Positions 8,803 to 16,974 of a stretch of 64,000 nucleotides of DNA are shown here, piece by piece. The position numbers and the translations under genes were made by a program. How positions within the stretch are numbered: the first letter of the stretch is position 1; each line of letters begins with the position of its first letter. Source of the stretch: an uncultured Ruminiclostridium sp. (GTDB lineage: Bacteria > Bacillota > Clostridia > Oscillospirales > Ruminococcaceae); contig CAJUQV010000001.1 in NCBI GenBank assembly GCA_910588335.1, positions 175,544 through 239,543 of the forward strand, in the 5' to 3' direction. The notes under the pieces are model-generated. The model was not told where the DNA came from, did not search any database, and saw only the letters and a program-made list of their open reading frames with translations.

Positions 8803-9093
8803 AGATTTTAATATTCCTCTCTTAAGGATTATGGCGATTTTCAGGCGCGGTTTTATGATAAGAGAAATTTTAACCGCAGTTCAACAGACAGGGTATAAGA
8901 CCATAAATACTGAAAATCAGACAAATTTCCAATATAATTTTAACATAAAGGAGAATTTTTTTCAAGTGAGGCGGAAGAAAAAATATAATAATTTATATTG
9001 AATTTTTTGTATAAAACGGTGAAAAGTTTTTATAAAGAATTTGTGAGGTTTGGTTAATTTGTTATTTGAATGTTTGTATGCTGTATTGTATTT
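8803..9093. other. dnaA upstream region
   Basis: AT-rich, divergently flanked by dnaA and a P-type ATPase gene. A possible dnaA promoter lies at 8855-8884. No DnaA box of the TTATCCACA type was seen, so autoregulation by DnaA is not evident. Confidence 0.4.
8855..8884 (-). promoter_or_regulatory. dnaA: Possible dnaA promoter
   Basis: Minus strand TTGAAC, 18 bases, TATCAT, about 50 bases upstream of the dnaA start. Confidence 0.4.
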
Positions 9094-9218
9094 ATTGCTC
9101 CTCCAATTAACTCTTGAATTTTTCTGCTTGCCCACTGACGAAATACATCGTCAGAAATCCTTGTCTTTCGACAGCCGTTCGGCGCATAAAATCTTCAAGA
9201 GTTAATTGGGGGAGCAAT
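9094..9218. mobile_element. 125-bp MITE-like element with 25-bp inverted repeats
   Basis: Left end ATTGCTCCTCCAATTAAC (9094 onward) and right end GTTAATTGGGGGAGCAAT (to 9218) are inverted repeats extending over 25 bases with one mismatch. TA flanks TTGCTCC and GGAGCAA on both sides, as expected for a TA target duplication. No ORF inside. The inner sequence resembles that at 51958-52060. Confidence 0.75.
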
Positions 9219-9347
9219 AAGAATGCTGCGGTATTTTCTTGGATTGATATAAAAAATGTAAAAATTTTTCAAAATTTTTACATTTTCTTTACCAATTTTC
9301 ACTTTTTATATGTTATAATATATATACTTATAAAAAGGAGAGAAACA

Positions 9348-11798
9348 ATGGGAGAGGATTTTTTAAAGGAAGAATATCTGAAAAACGGTCTTTCCGACAA
9401 TCAGATAAACCTTCGTATAAAGGAAGGCTGTGTTAACGGCGAACAGGAAAGCAATACCAAAAGCATCAAGCACATAGTTACCGAAAATATTTTTACTTTT
9501 TTCAACCTGCTTAATATAGGCTTGGGATTTTTGATATTTCTTACCGGATCTTATAAAAACTGCCTTTTTTTGGGAGTTATCTTTTTTAACATAGTAATAG
9601 GTATAGTCCAGGAAATAAGAGCAAAAAAAATTGTTGACAAACTCAGCCTTGTTTCTGCGCCTAGAGCGGTTGTTTTAAGAAACGGAGAGAAAAAGGAAAT
9701 AAGCACGGCCGAAATAGTCAAAGACGATCTTATGATTTTAAGCTCAGGCCGTCAGATCTGTTCCGACTGTATTCTTGTAGAGGGTGAATGCGAGGTAAAC
9801 GAAAGTCTTATTACCGGTGAAAGCGACCCGGTTCTGAAAAAAATCGGCGATGAAATGATGTCGGGAAGCTTTGTGATTTCCGGAAAGGTAAAGGCGAGAG
9901 TTCACAGAGTGGGAAAGGAAAACTTTGCTTCGAAAATAACCGCCGGAGCCAAATATCTTAAGAAAAACAACAGCGTTATGCTTAAAGCTCTGGACACAAT
10001 AATAAAAGTGCTGGCGGTGTGTATCGTTCCCGTGGCCATAGGGCTGTTTGTGAATTCCATCATTATTTCGGAACAGCCTACTAATCGCGCAATAGTAAGT
10101 ACTGCGGCGGCGCTTATCGGTATGATACCTGAAGGACTGTATCTTCTCACAAGCGTGGTTATGGCGGTAAGCACAATCAGACTGGCGGCGCACAAGACTT
10201 TGGCTCAGGATATGTACTGCACGGAAACATTAGCCAGAGTGGATACCCTTTGCCTTGACAAAACGGGTACCATTACCGAAGGCAAGATGAGGGTTGAAGG
10301 GGTCGAACTGCTTGAAAAGAATTTTCCTGTTGACAAGGCTTTAGCAAGCTTTACAGAGGTTATGGGAGACGATAATCCCACCTTTAACGCGGTAAAAGAA
10401 AGGTGGGGAGCAAATAAGGACAGTGCTTCCGATAAAAAAGAGAAAACAGACGTTGTATCAAAACTTATAAGAACCGTTTCTTTTTCCTCGGCAAGAAAAT
10501 GGAGTGCGGCGGAGTTTAAAGAAGGAAGTCTTGTATTCGGGGCTCCGGAATTTGTTCTTAAAGAAGAATACGTAAAGGTTAAGGAAAAATGCGAAAAAGC
10601 CCAGAATGAGGGACTAAGAGTACTGACATTAGCCTTTTCAAAGGAAGGCTTAAATGAGGGAAGGCTTCCTGATCGGCTTAAGGCCGCGGCGCTTTTATTT
10701 ATAGGCGATATTATAAGAAAGGAAGCGCCGGATACTCTTAAATATTTTGAAAAGCAGGGAGTGGAGATAAAGATTATTTCCGGCGACAATCCCGTAACGG
10801 TTTCGAGAATAGCGAATAAGGCAGGCGTTAAAAACGCTTCGCGTACGGTGGATATGTCAATAGTGCCCGACGAAAAAATACCGGAAGAGGCGGAAAAGTA
10901 TACCGTATTCGGGCGGGTTTCTCCAGATCAGAAGCTTTTATTGGTAAAAGCGCTCAAGGCCGCTGGTCGTACCGTGGGAATGACGGGAGACGGAGTAAAC
11001 GACGTGCTGGCGCTTAAAGAAGCGGATTGTTCGATTGCCATGCAGTCCGGCAGCGACGCGGCGAGAAGCGTATCCAATTTAGTGCTTTTAGACAGTAATT
11101 TTGCGTCGATGCCATTGGTGGTTGCCGAAGGCAGACGGTCTGTAAACAATCTTCAGAGAAGCGGCACTCTGTTCTTGACAAAAACAATTTATTCCTCTAT
11201 TTTAGCATTTATCTTTATTTTTATGCCTATTCCTTATCCGTTTCAACCTATTCAGCTTACTCTTATAAGCACCCTGTCCATAGGTACTCCGAGCTTTTTG
11301 TTGGCGCTTCAGTCAAATACGGATATTATCAAGGGCGGGTTTATAAGAAACATTATGCGCACTTCTTTGCCGCAAGGCATTGCGACGGCGCTTTGCGTTA
11401 TAATTTCCGCCGTTGTATGTGAATGTCTTAATTTTTCTACGGAGGCTATGTCTACGGTTACCACTTACGCGGTTACGGCGGTAAGCTTTTTTACGGTATC
11501 GAGAGTAATCAAACCCGTTAAACCGTGGAAAATAGGAATGATGGCAGTGCTAATGGGCGCGTTTGTTGGGGCGGCGATTATTTTGCCTAAAATCTTCGGT
11601 TTGTATCCCCTTGGCCTGATGGGATACGGGGTGATCGTACTTACGTCTGCGGTGGGAATAGAAACGAGTCTTCTTGTAAGCAAAATTTCCGACAGGCTCC
11701 TGGATATAATGATAAGGGTATTTATACAGGTTAGAAAGCCGTTCAGGGCGGTTAAAAGAAAAATTATGCGATTATTTAACGAAAAAGGAAAGAATTGA
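9348..11798 (+). CDS. P-type cation-transporting ATPase (CtpE-like)
   Basis: 816 residues from the ATG at 9348, which has AAAAGGAGAG upstream; the open frame extends further 5' through the MITE but without a start signal. Hallmarks in order: actuator motif LITGESDPV, PEGL helix motif GMIPEGLYLLTS, phosphorylation loop CLDKTGTITEGK, hinge MTGDGVNDVLALKEADCSIAM. It lacks an N-terminal CxxC metal domain. The spacing and PEGL context resemble the CtpE/YfgQ group, reported as calcium exporters in mycobacteria, but specificity is an inference. Very likely co-transcribed with rnhA, one base downstream. Confidence 0.9.
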   Translation: MGEDFLKEEYLKNGLSDNQINLRIKEGCVNGEQESNTKSIKHIVTENIFTFFNLLNIGLGFLIFLTGSYKNCLFLGVIFFNIVIGIVQEIRAKKIVDKLSLVSAPRAVVLRNGEKKEISTAEIVKDDLMILSSGRQICSDCILVEGECEVNESLITGESDPVLKKIGDEMMSGSFVISGKVKARVHRVGKENFASKITAGAKYLKKNNSVMLKALDTIIKVLAVCIVPVAIGLFVNSIIISEQPTNRAIVSTAAALIGMIPEGLYLLTSVVMAVSTIRLAAHKTLAQDMYCTETLARVDTLCLDKTGTITEGKMRVEGVELLEKNFPVDKALASFTEVMGDDNPTFNAVKERWGANKDSASDKKEKTDVVSKLIRTVSFSSARKWSAAEFKEGSLVFGAPEFVLKEEYVKVKEKCEKAQNEGLRVLTLAFSKEGLNEGRLPDRLKAAALLFIGDIIRKEAPDTLKYFEKQGVEIKIISGDNPVTVSRIANKAGVKNASRTVDMSIVPDEKIPEEAEKYTVFGRVSPDQKLLLVKALKAAGRTVGMTGDGVNDVLALKEADCSIAMQSGSDAARSVSNLVLLDSNFASMPLVVAEGRRSVNNLQRSGTLFLTKTIYSSILAFIFIFMPIPYPFQPIQLTLISTLSIGTPSFLLALQSNTDIIKGGFIRNIMRTSLPQGIATALCVIISAVVCECLNFSTEAMSTVTTYAVTAVSFFTVSRVIKPVKPWKIGMMAVLMGAFVGAAIILPKIFGLYPLGLMGYGVIVLTSAVGIETSLLVSKISDRLLDIMIRVFIQVRKPFRAVKRKIMRLFNEKGKN

Positions 11799-11799
11799 T

Positions 11800-12246
11800 A
11801 TGGAAAGAAAAACCGTTTATATTTTTTCGGATGGGGCTTGTTCGGGAAATCCCGGCCCCGGAGGGTACGGAGTGATATTAAGGTGTGACGGTAAAGAAAA
11901 GGAAATATCGGGCGGGGAAGCGCACACTACCAACAACCGAATGGAACTTACGGGGGTTATAAAAGGGTTGGAGGCTCTTAAGTTTCCCTGTGACGTTATA
12001 TTGCAGACGGACTCAAAATATGTGGTTGACGGGATAGAAAAGGGTTGGGCCGTAAGCTGGAGGAAAAAAGGGTGGATAAAAAGCGATAAAAAGCCCGCCC
12101 TGAACAGCGATTTGTGGGGCAGGCTTCTGGATCTTATTGAAATTCATAATGTAAAATTTACCTGGATAAAGGGACACGCGGGGCATGAGGAAAATGAGAG
12201 ATGCGACAGGTTAGCGGTGATGGAAAGGGATAAGTTTTTAAAATAG
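11800..12246 (+). CDS. rnhA: Ribonuclease HI
   Basis: 148 residues. The four-acid active site is visible: Asp11 in FSDGACSGNPGPGG, Glu49 in NNRMELTG, Asp71 in QTDSKYVVDG and the last Asp in NERCDRLA. It cleaves RNA in RNA-DNA hybrids such as R-loops. The ATG is one base after the P-type ATPase stop, with AAAGGA inside the end of that gene, so the two form an operon. Confidence 0.96.
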   Translation: MERKTVYIFSDGACSGNPGPGGYGVILRCDGKEKEISGGEAHTTNNRMELTGVIKGLEALKFPCDVILQTDSKYVVDGIEKGWAVSWRKKGWIKSDKKPALNSDLWGRLLDLIEIHNVKFTWIKGHAGHEENERCDRLAVMERDKFLK

Positions 12247-12277
12247 GAAAACGGAAGATTTATTTTCGTTCATAATA

Positions 12278-13620
12278 TTATTTCATAAGAACAACGTCGC
12301 ATCTGAACATATCTCCCTCCTGTACAAAACAGGCGCTTCCGCCGTATTTTTCAGCAACGCTTCTTATACTTTTTACTCCGAAGCCGTGAAGCTCTTTTTG
12401 TTCTTTTGTGGTATCTAAAGCAGAATTTTCTTCAAAAATATTTCCGGAAACCGAATTTGAAACCTCGAAAAGATATTTTCCCTCAAAACTTTTCATGATT
12501 ACTTCAATCAATCGGCGCCCTTCGGGACATTTTTCGCAGGCTTCCGCGGCGTTGTCTATCATATTGCCAAGCAAGCTGCATATATCAGCTTCGTCAATTT
12601 CGGCAGGACTTATATCAACATTGCAGATAACGTTTATTCCCCTCCTTTTTGCATCGCTGAGCTTTGAATTGAGAAGTGAGTTTATTATATCGCTGCCCAC
12701 GTCTATAAATACTTCGACTCCCGCTATAAGAGAGGCGTTTTTTTGTATAAAATCAAAAATTTCCTCCGTTTTTCCCTCGCTGAGAAGTGTCTGTATAACT
12801 CCGTAGGAGTGTTTCATATCATGGCGTATTCTTCGTATCTCATCGTACTGCTTGACGGCGTTTTCGGCGTAATGCTTCCGAAATTCGTTTTGCTGATGAG
12901 TGAGCTTTATTTTTTCTCTTTCTTCTTTTTCTTTGTTAAGCCTGACGGTTATATTAAAGCAGATTATTATTATCGCGCAGAAGCACAGAATGACGCAGAA
13001 CGGTAAAAGCGAGGAGAAATTTTTTTCATTTTCTTTGACAATAAATTTCAGTAAAACAACGGCGATAAAGGAAATTATCAGTATTGACAAAACAAAAAGC
13101 CATTCTTTTTTTTCAAGTTTTACCGTATCTCTGCGGGTAAGTCTGAGTATAAGCTCAAAAACAGTCAGATTTATTACCTGTGCCGAAGCGTATATCAAAG
13201 GCTCCGAAAAAATATTTTCGGAGTACAGAAATTCATATGTACGGTTAAATATAAGAAATAAAGCGGCGGATATTGCTTCGGACGAAACTATTCCCACAAA
13301 TACGCAGAGAATGGATGCGTATGCTTTTACATAAGGTTTGGCGGAGGTAAACAGTAAGGAAAAAAGAAAAAAATCGATAAGGCTTCGATGCCTCCGAAAA
13401 CAGCGATTTTAGCGGTAAGGGCAAGCAAAAGCAAATAAAGAGCCGTTCCCAAAAACAGCTTGAATTTGCCGCCGCGTATATCCAGATCCGAATATTGAAA
13501 TTTCAGCACGAAGCGGGTACAGATTAAGGCATCGAAAATTTTTATCAGCCGCATTGATACCGCTGTCAGATCGGAAACGTCAAATAATTCGAGGATAGTT
13601 TCGGAAGAGGTTTCCCACAT
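12278..13620 (-). pseudogene. GHKL sensor histidine kinase, split by a -1 frameshift
   Basis: Two frames together encode one AgrC/LytS-type kinase of about 447 residues. The 5' part (start 13620 or 13632, stop 13327) gives the first membrane helices. The 3' part (open from about 13370 to 12278) gives more helices, the H-box RRIRHDMKHSY, the N-box LLGNMIDNAAEACE and the G-box HGFGVKS. The reading frames join at runs of 7 and 6 T (minus strand). The sequence T TTT TTC at 13372-13366 is in the correct zero frame to act as a -1 slippery heptamer. It may be a decayed gene, a homopolymer sequencing error, or programmed frameshifting. No partner LytTR regulator lies nearby. Confidence 0.8.
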
Positions 13621-13700
13621 TTTTATAACCATTCCTTTCTCTTGAGGAAATTTTTTACAAAGCCGTCTTATGAAATCAAAAATGACGGCTTCCGGTACTA

Positions 13701-13862
13701 TGGCTTGTTTAAAAAATCGGAAACGCCTTCTTTTCGTTCTCAAACGGTCGCTTCCGCGTCAAAAAGTTTCGTGAAACGACGGTTTGACTGCGTTTTTTTC
13801 TTGAAGCTAACCGTTTTGGGTCAAATATCCGTCATTTCTTCTATTTTTAAAACAAGCACTTT
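13701..13862. repeat. Imperfect long inverted repeat upstream of the kinase
   Basis: GGCTTGTTTAAAAAAT (13702 onward) pairs with ATTTTTAAAACAAGC near 13842-13856. Further weaker matches follow inward (AAACGGTCGCTTCC / AAGCTAACCGTTTTG). Size resembles the 160-bp palindromes at 5616 and 43633. Confidence 0.5.
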
Positions 13863-13905
13863 TGATCAAGGTATAGACAAATAATACGGGTGCTCAAAGT
13901 TTTCG
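13857..13905 (-). repeat. Family A repeat, partial second hairpin
   Basis: CACTTTTGATCAAGGTATAG followed by ACAAATAATACGGGTGCTCAAAG. The GGTATAGACAAATAATACGG core is identical to that in the copy at 41951. Confidence 0.6.
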
Positions 13906-14039
13906 GAGGTTTTCCGAATTCTTTCGGCTACTTTGAATCCGTCCATATCGGGTTTTTCATTATTGTGGCAGTAAATGCAATGTTGTGTTGTATATTTTTA
14001 TATGTATAAAACAATTTCCACAAAAATTTTTTATAACCA

Positions 14040-14068
14040 TTGCAATTTTAAAAAAAATGTGCTATAAT
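14040..14068 (+). promoter_or_regulatory. Sigma-A promoter of the hydrogenase-MCP gene
   Basis: TTGCAA, a 17-base A-rich spacer, TATAAT; ends 78 bases before the TTG start. Confidence 0.7.
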
Positions 14069-14146
14069 TGTAAATAATAGCAAAAACGGATTAAAAATAT
14101 CGGTATTTACTTTTAATATATTTTTTATATTACGGAGGATTTAGCT

Positions 14147-16018
14147 TTGGTACGTGTAACTGTCGACCAGAATAAGTGTATAGGCTGTAACGCCTGTGTA
14201 AGGGCTTGTCCGGTGCCTTCTGCCAATAAGATGGAAAACGGTAAGGTACAGTGCGTTTACGATGAATGTATTCGATGCGGCGAGTGCATAAAGGCCTGCC
14301 CACACGGAGCGAGAGATTATACCGACGATCTCGATGTGCTGCTGGATCTGATGAAGGGAGGAAACGTTTCGGTTATCGTTGCCCCCGCTATTAAATCCGC
14401 CTTTGACGGAAGTTGGCGTCATGTACTTAAATGGCTTAAAAATAACGGCGTACGTGAGATTTACGACGGAGCTTTCGGAGCGGATATATGCACATATATG
14501 CATATTGAATATTTAAAGTCCCATCCGGGTACTAAAGTTGTATCCCAGCCATGCGCCGCAATAGTGAATTATGCCGAGAAGCATAAAAGCGATTTGCTTC
14601 CGAAGCTTTCTCCGGTACAGAGTCCGTTGTTATGTTCCGCAATATACATAAGAAAGTATCTTAAGAATGACGATATTCTTATCGGACTTACTCCTTGTCT
14701 TGCCAAGGGGGATGAGTTTGTAAATACCGAAATAATTTCTCATAACGTTACTTTCAGAAAATTAGGAGATTTCTTTAAGGCAAATAAGATAATTTTTGAA
14801 AACGGTTACTGTGATTTTGAATTTACGGGAACCCGCGGATATGACGGCGCGTTTTATCCGCTGCCCGGCGGCCTAATGGACTGCCTTAAGGTATATCAGC
14901 CCGGTCTCAACATTATGACTTCCGAGGGTGCTTCGAAGGTATATGATGATCTTGATGAATATCTTAAAACACCAACTACGAAGCTTCCCGTAGTTTACGA
15001 CGTATTGTCCTGTGAATTTGGGTGCAGCTCCGGAGCGGGCTCGAGAGAAAATCTGAGTACTTTCAGCGCAAACGATATTATGACCAGCGCTAAGAGATGG
15101 ACGGAAAAAAATTCACTTAAAAAACGTCTTCATACCAATCTGTTCAAGACCTTGAAGCTGGAGGATTTTTTAAGGACTTACGAAAACCGCGCCACAACTA
15201 CGCCTCCTACCGAGAAGGAGTTGGACGAGATATTCAACCGTATGGGAAAATATACCGACGAGGAAAGATCACTGAACTGTCATGCCTGCGGTTACAGCAG
15301 CTGCCGTCATATGGCTTTATCCATTCATATCGGCAATAATGTTCCCGAAAACTGCATTGTGTTTGAAAAGAAGAATATCAAAAAGCTTAAGGAAGAAGTT
15401 GAACTTGAACACAATCAGCTTTCCGCTTCGGTACAGGAAATCAAGGAAGAACTTAGGATCCTTCAGGAGAAAGTTGGACCTATTGCCACTCATTCCGGTG
15501 AAAACAAGGATAAAAATGAGCTTATTGTTGACGAAATGAAGGCGCTTCAGAAGAGTATTCTGAATATCAACCGAGCGGTTGAAGATATTATAGGTTCAGC
15601 CGAAAAAATCAGCACCGGAATCGGCGGTTACAATAAAATTCTTAAGGATATCAAGAACATTGCGGAGCAGACCAATATTTTGGCTATTAACGCTTCAATT
15701 GAGGCTGCCAACATAGGTGCGGCAGGCAAAGGATTTGCGGTTGTTGCGGACGAGATACGCACTCTGGCGGTGAGATCGGATGAGACCGTTAAGCGCGCAG
15801 AAGAGCATACAAAGAACATATCCCGCAATCTTGAAAGCATCAACAGCAGTGTTGAAGATATTGCCAAACGTGTTGAGGGTACGAACGATACCGCCAACGC
15901 TACGTTGCAGTCGGTTAACGAGATGAGTGAAAGTACCGCAGATATCAACAACAGTGTTAACGATGTGTTTACGGTTGTGGAGGAGATTCACGCAAGCGTT
16001 ACAAGTATAACAGGTTAA
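14147..16018 (+). CDS. Ferredoxin / FeFe-hydrogenase-like / methyl-accepting chemotaxis fusion protein
   Basis: 623 residues from a TTG start with GGAGG 8 bases upstream. Order: two 4Fe-4S motifs (CIGCNACVRACP, CIRCGECIKACP; 11-52), an iron-only hydrogenase domain (about 70-345), a further Fe-S motif CHACGYSSC (378-386, plus Cys403), a coiled coil (408-440) and an MCP signalling hairpin with tip IAEQTNILAINASIEAAN (505-522). Ligand cysteines of the hydrogenase H-cluster look retained (Cys136, Cys184, Cys289, Cys293). The proton-relay cysteine before Cys136 is replaced by Pro, which argues for sensing over hydrogen turnover. There is no membrane segment, so it should be a cytoplasmic redox or hydrogen sensor. 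Function is inferred from architecture. Confidence 0.88.
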   Translation: MVRVTVDQNKCIGCNACVRACPVPSANKMENGKVQCVYDECIRCGECIKACPHGARDYTDDLDVLLDLMKGGNVSVIVAPAIKSAFDGSWRHVLKWLKNNGVREIYDGAFGADICTYMHIEYLKSHPGTKVVSQPCAAIVNYAEKHKSDLLPKLSPVQSPLLCSAIYIRKYLKNDDILIGLTPCLAKGDEFVNTEIISHNVTFRKLGDFFKANKIIFENGYCDFEFTGTRGYDGAFYPLPGGLMDCLKVYQPGLNIMTSEGASKVYDDLDEYLKTPTTKLPVVYDVLSCEFGCSSGAGSRENLSTFSANDIMTSAKRWTEKNSLKKRLHTNLFKTLKLEDFLRTYENRATTTPPTEKELDEIFNRMGKYTDEERSLNCHACGYSSCRHMALSIHIGNNVPENCIVFEKKNIKKLKEEVELEHNQLSASVQEIKEELRILQEKVGPIATHSGENKDKNELIVDEMKALQKSILNINRAVEDIIGSAEKISTGIGGYNKILKDIKNIAEQTNILAINASIEAANIGAAGKGFAVVADEIRTLAVRSDETVKRAEEHTKNISRNLESINSSVEDIAKRVEGTNDTANATLQSVNEMSESTADINNSVNDVFTVVEEIHASVTSITG

Positions 16019-16049
16019 TTTTAATAAATATTTTTTATAATTGATGTCA

Positions 16050-16084
16050 GATACCCCCGCCTAAGAGACGGGGGTATCTTTTGG
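16050..16084 (+). terminator. Intrinsic terminator of the hydrogenase-MCP gene
   Basis: GATACCCCCG / CGGGGGTATC stem followed by TTTTGGTTT, 31 bases after the stop codon. Confidence 0.8.
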
Positions 16085-16092
16085 TTTACCGG

Positions 16093-16145
16093 CGGATTCT
16101 TAATCCCCGCTTAATCTCTGAATTGCTTAGCAATTCAGGAAGCTT
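16093..16145 (-). repeat. Family B hairpin repeat, inverted orientation
   Basis: Minus strand reads CCTGAATTGCTAAGCAATTC, then AGAGATTAAGCGGGGATTAAG, matching the middle and 3' parts of the family. Confidence 0.6.
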
Positions 16146-16175
16146 CAATAATACTGATGATCAAAAATTGACATT

Positions 16176-16213
16176 AAATAAAATCCCTCGACTGAATAAG
16201 CCTTGAGGGATTT
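16176..16213 (-). terminator. Intrinsic terminator of the FMN reductase gene
   Basis: AAATCCCTC / GAGGGATTT stem; read on the minus strand it is followed by TTTTATTT, 7 bases past the stop. Confidence 0.75.
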
Positions 16214-16219
16214 GTTATT

Positions 16220-16840
16220 TTATCTTATAAAATTGGTACGTATTCCCGCTTCCCGTTCTGGGAAGGTTATGCCTTTTTCTTTTCCCGCTTCAATGCACTT
16301 AAGCAGCCATGCCATATTGTTGGCTAAAGTGCGCATTGTTTGGAGACCTTCTTCGTCCTGCTTTACTTCTTCTGGAGTGTTTCCGTGTACCTGATTCCAG
16401 TATTGGGAGGAGACTATGGGCATACAATTTATGGTGAAATATTTGTTTAGTTGGTCGAATGTAGAGGATGCGCCGCCTCTTCGACAGCTTACTATTGCGG
16501 CGGCCGGCTTACCCGTCAGCTTGCTTCCGCCGGAATAAAAGGCCCTGTCCATAAATGAAGTTAAGGATCCGCTGGCGGCGGCGTAGTGAACGGGGGAACC
16601 GAAAATAAAGCCGTTGGCGGATTCGGCTTTTTCGAGAAATTCCGCTACCTTCTCTGTATTAAAACAGTGTCCGGTTTTTTTGCAGGAGCCGCAGCCTATA
16701 CAGCCTTGTATGGGTTTATTTCCCAATTGAAATATTTCCGTTTCTAAGCCGTTTTTGATCAGAGCAGATTCGATTTCGGAAAGGGCAGTGTAGGTGCAGC
16801 CTTTTTCGCGGGGGCTGCCGTTTATCAGGATTACTTTCAT
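16220..16840 (-). CDS. Flavodoxin-fold NADPH-dependent FMN reductase / iron-sulfur flavoprotein
   Basis: 206 residues. The N-terminal phosphate-binding loop is INGSPREKGCTY. A cysteine motif CIGCGSCKKTGHC (about 47-59) and the FGSPVHYAAASGSLTSFMDR segment are typical of flavodoxin-like reductases that bind FMN and sometimes an Fe-S cluster. Predicted cytosolic electron-transfer enzyme. AAGGAGG lies 7 bases before the ATG. It is flanked by its own terminator and is probably monocistronic. The substrate cannot be told from sequence. Confidence 0.87.
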   Translation of the reverse strand: MKVILINGSPREKGCTYTALSEIESALIKNGLETEIFQLGNKPIQGCIGCGSCKKTGHCFNTEKVAEFLEKAESANGFIFGSPVHYAAASGSLTSFMDRAFYSGGSKLTGKPAAAIVSCRRGGASSTFDQLNKYFTINCMPIVSSQYWNQVHGNTPEEVKQDEEGLQTMRTLANNMAWLLKCIEAGKEKGITFPEREAGIRTNFIR

Positions 16841-16891
16841 TTTATGTCCTCCTTGGAGTTTTTGTATTGTTTCGATTTAAGGGAACCTCAA

Positions 16892-16948
16892 GCACTATTC
16901 TTTAATCATCCGTATTATTTTGTCTATACCTCGATCAAAGATTAGTAT
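16892..16948 (+). repeat. Family A repeat, second hairpin only
   Basis: CACTATTCTTTAATCATCCG then TATTATTTTGTCTATACC then TCGATCAAAGATTAGTAT. It lies between the FMN reductase start and the gyrA stop. Confidence 0.75.
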
Positions 16949-16974
16949 AATATTTATGCGGTAACTAAGGGGGG

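Noticed and set aside
9114..9347. N-terminal extension of the P-type ATPase reading frame
   Set aside because: It runs through the MITE-like element, has no ribosome site, and the ATG at 9348 has a good one.
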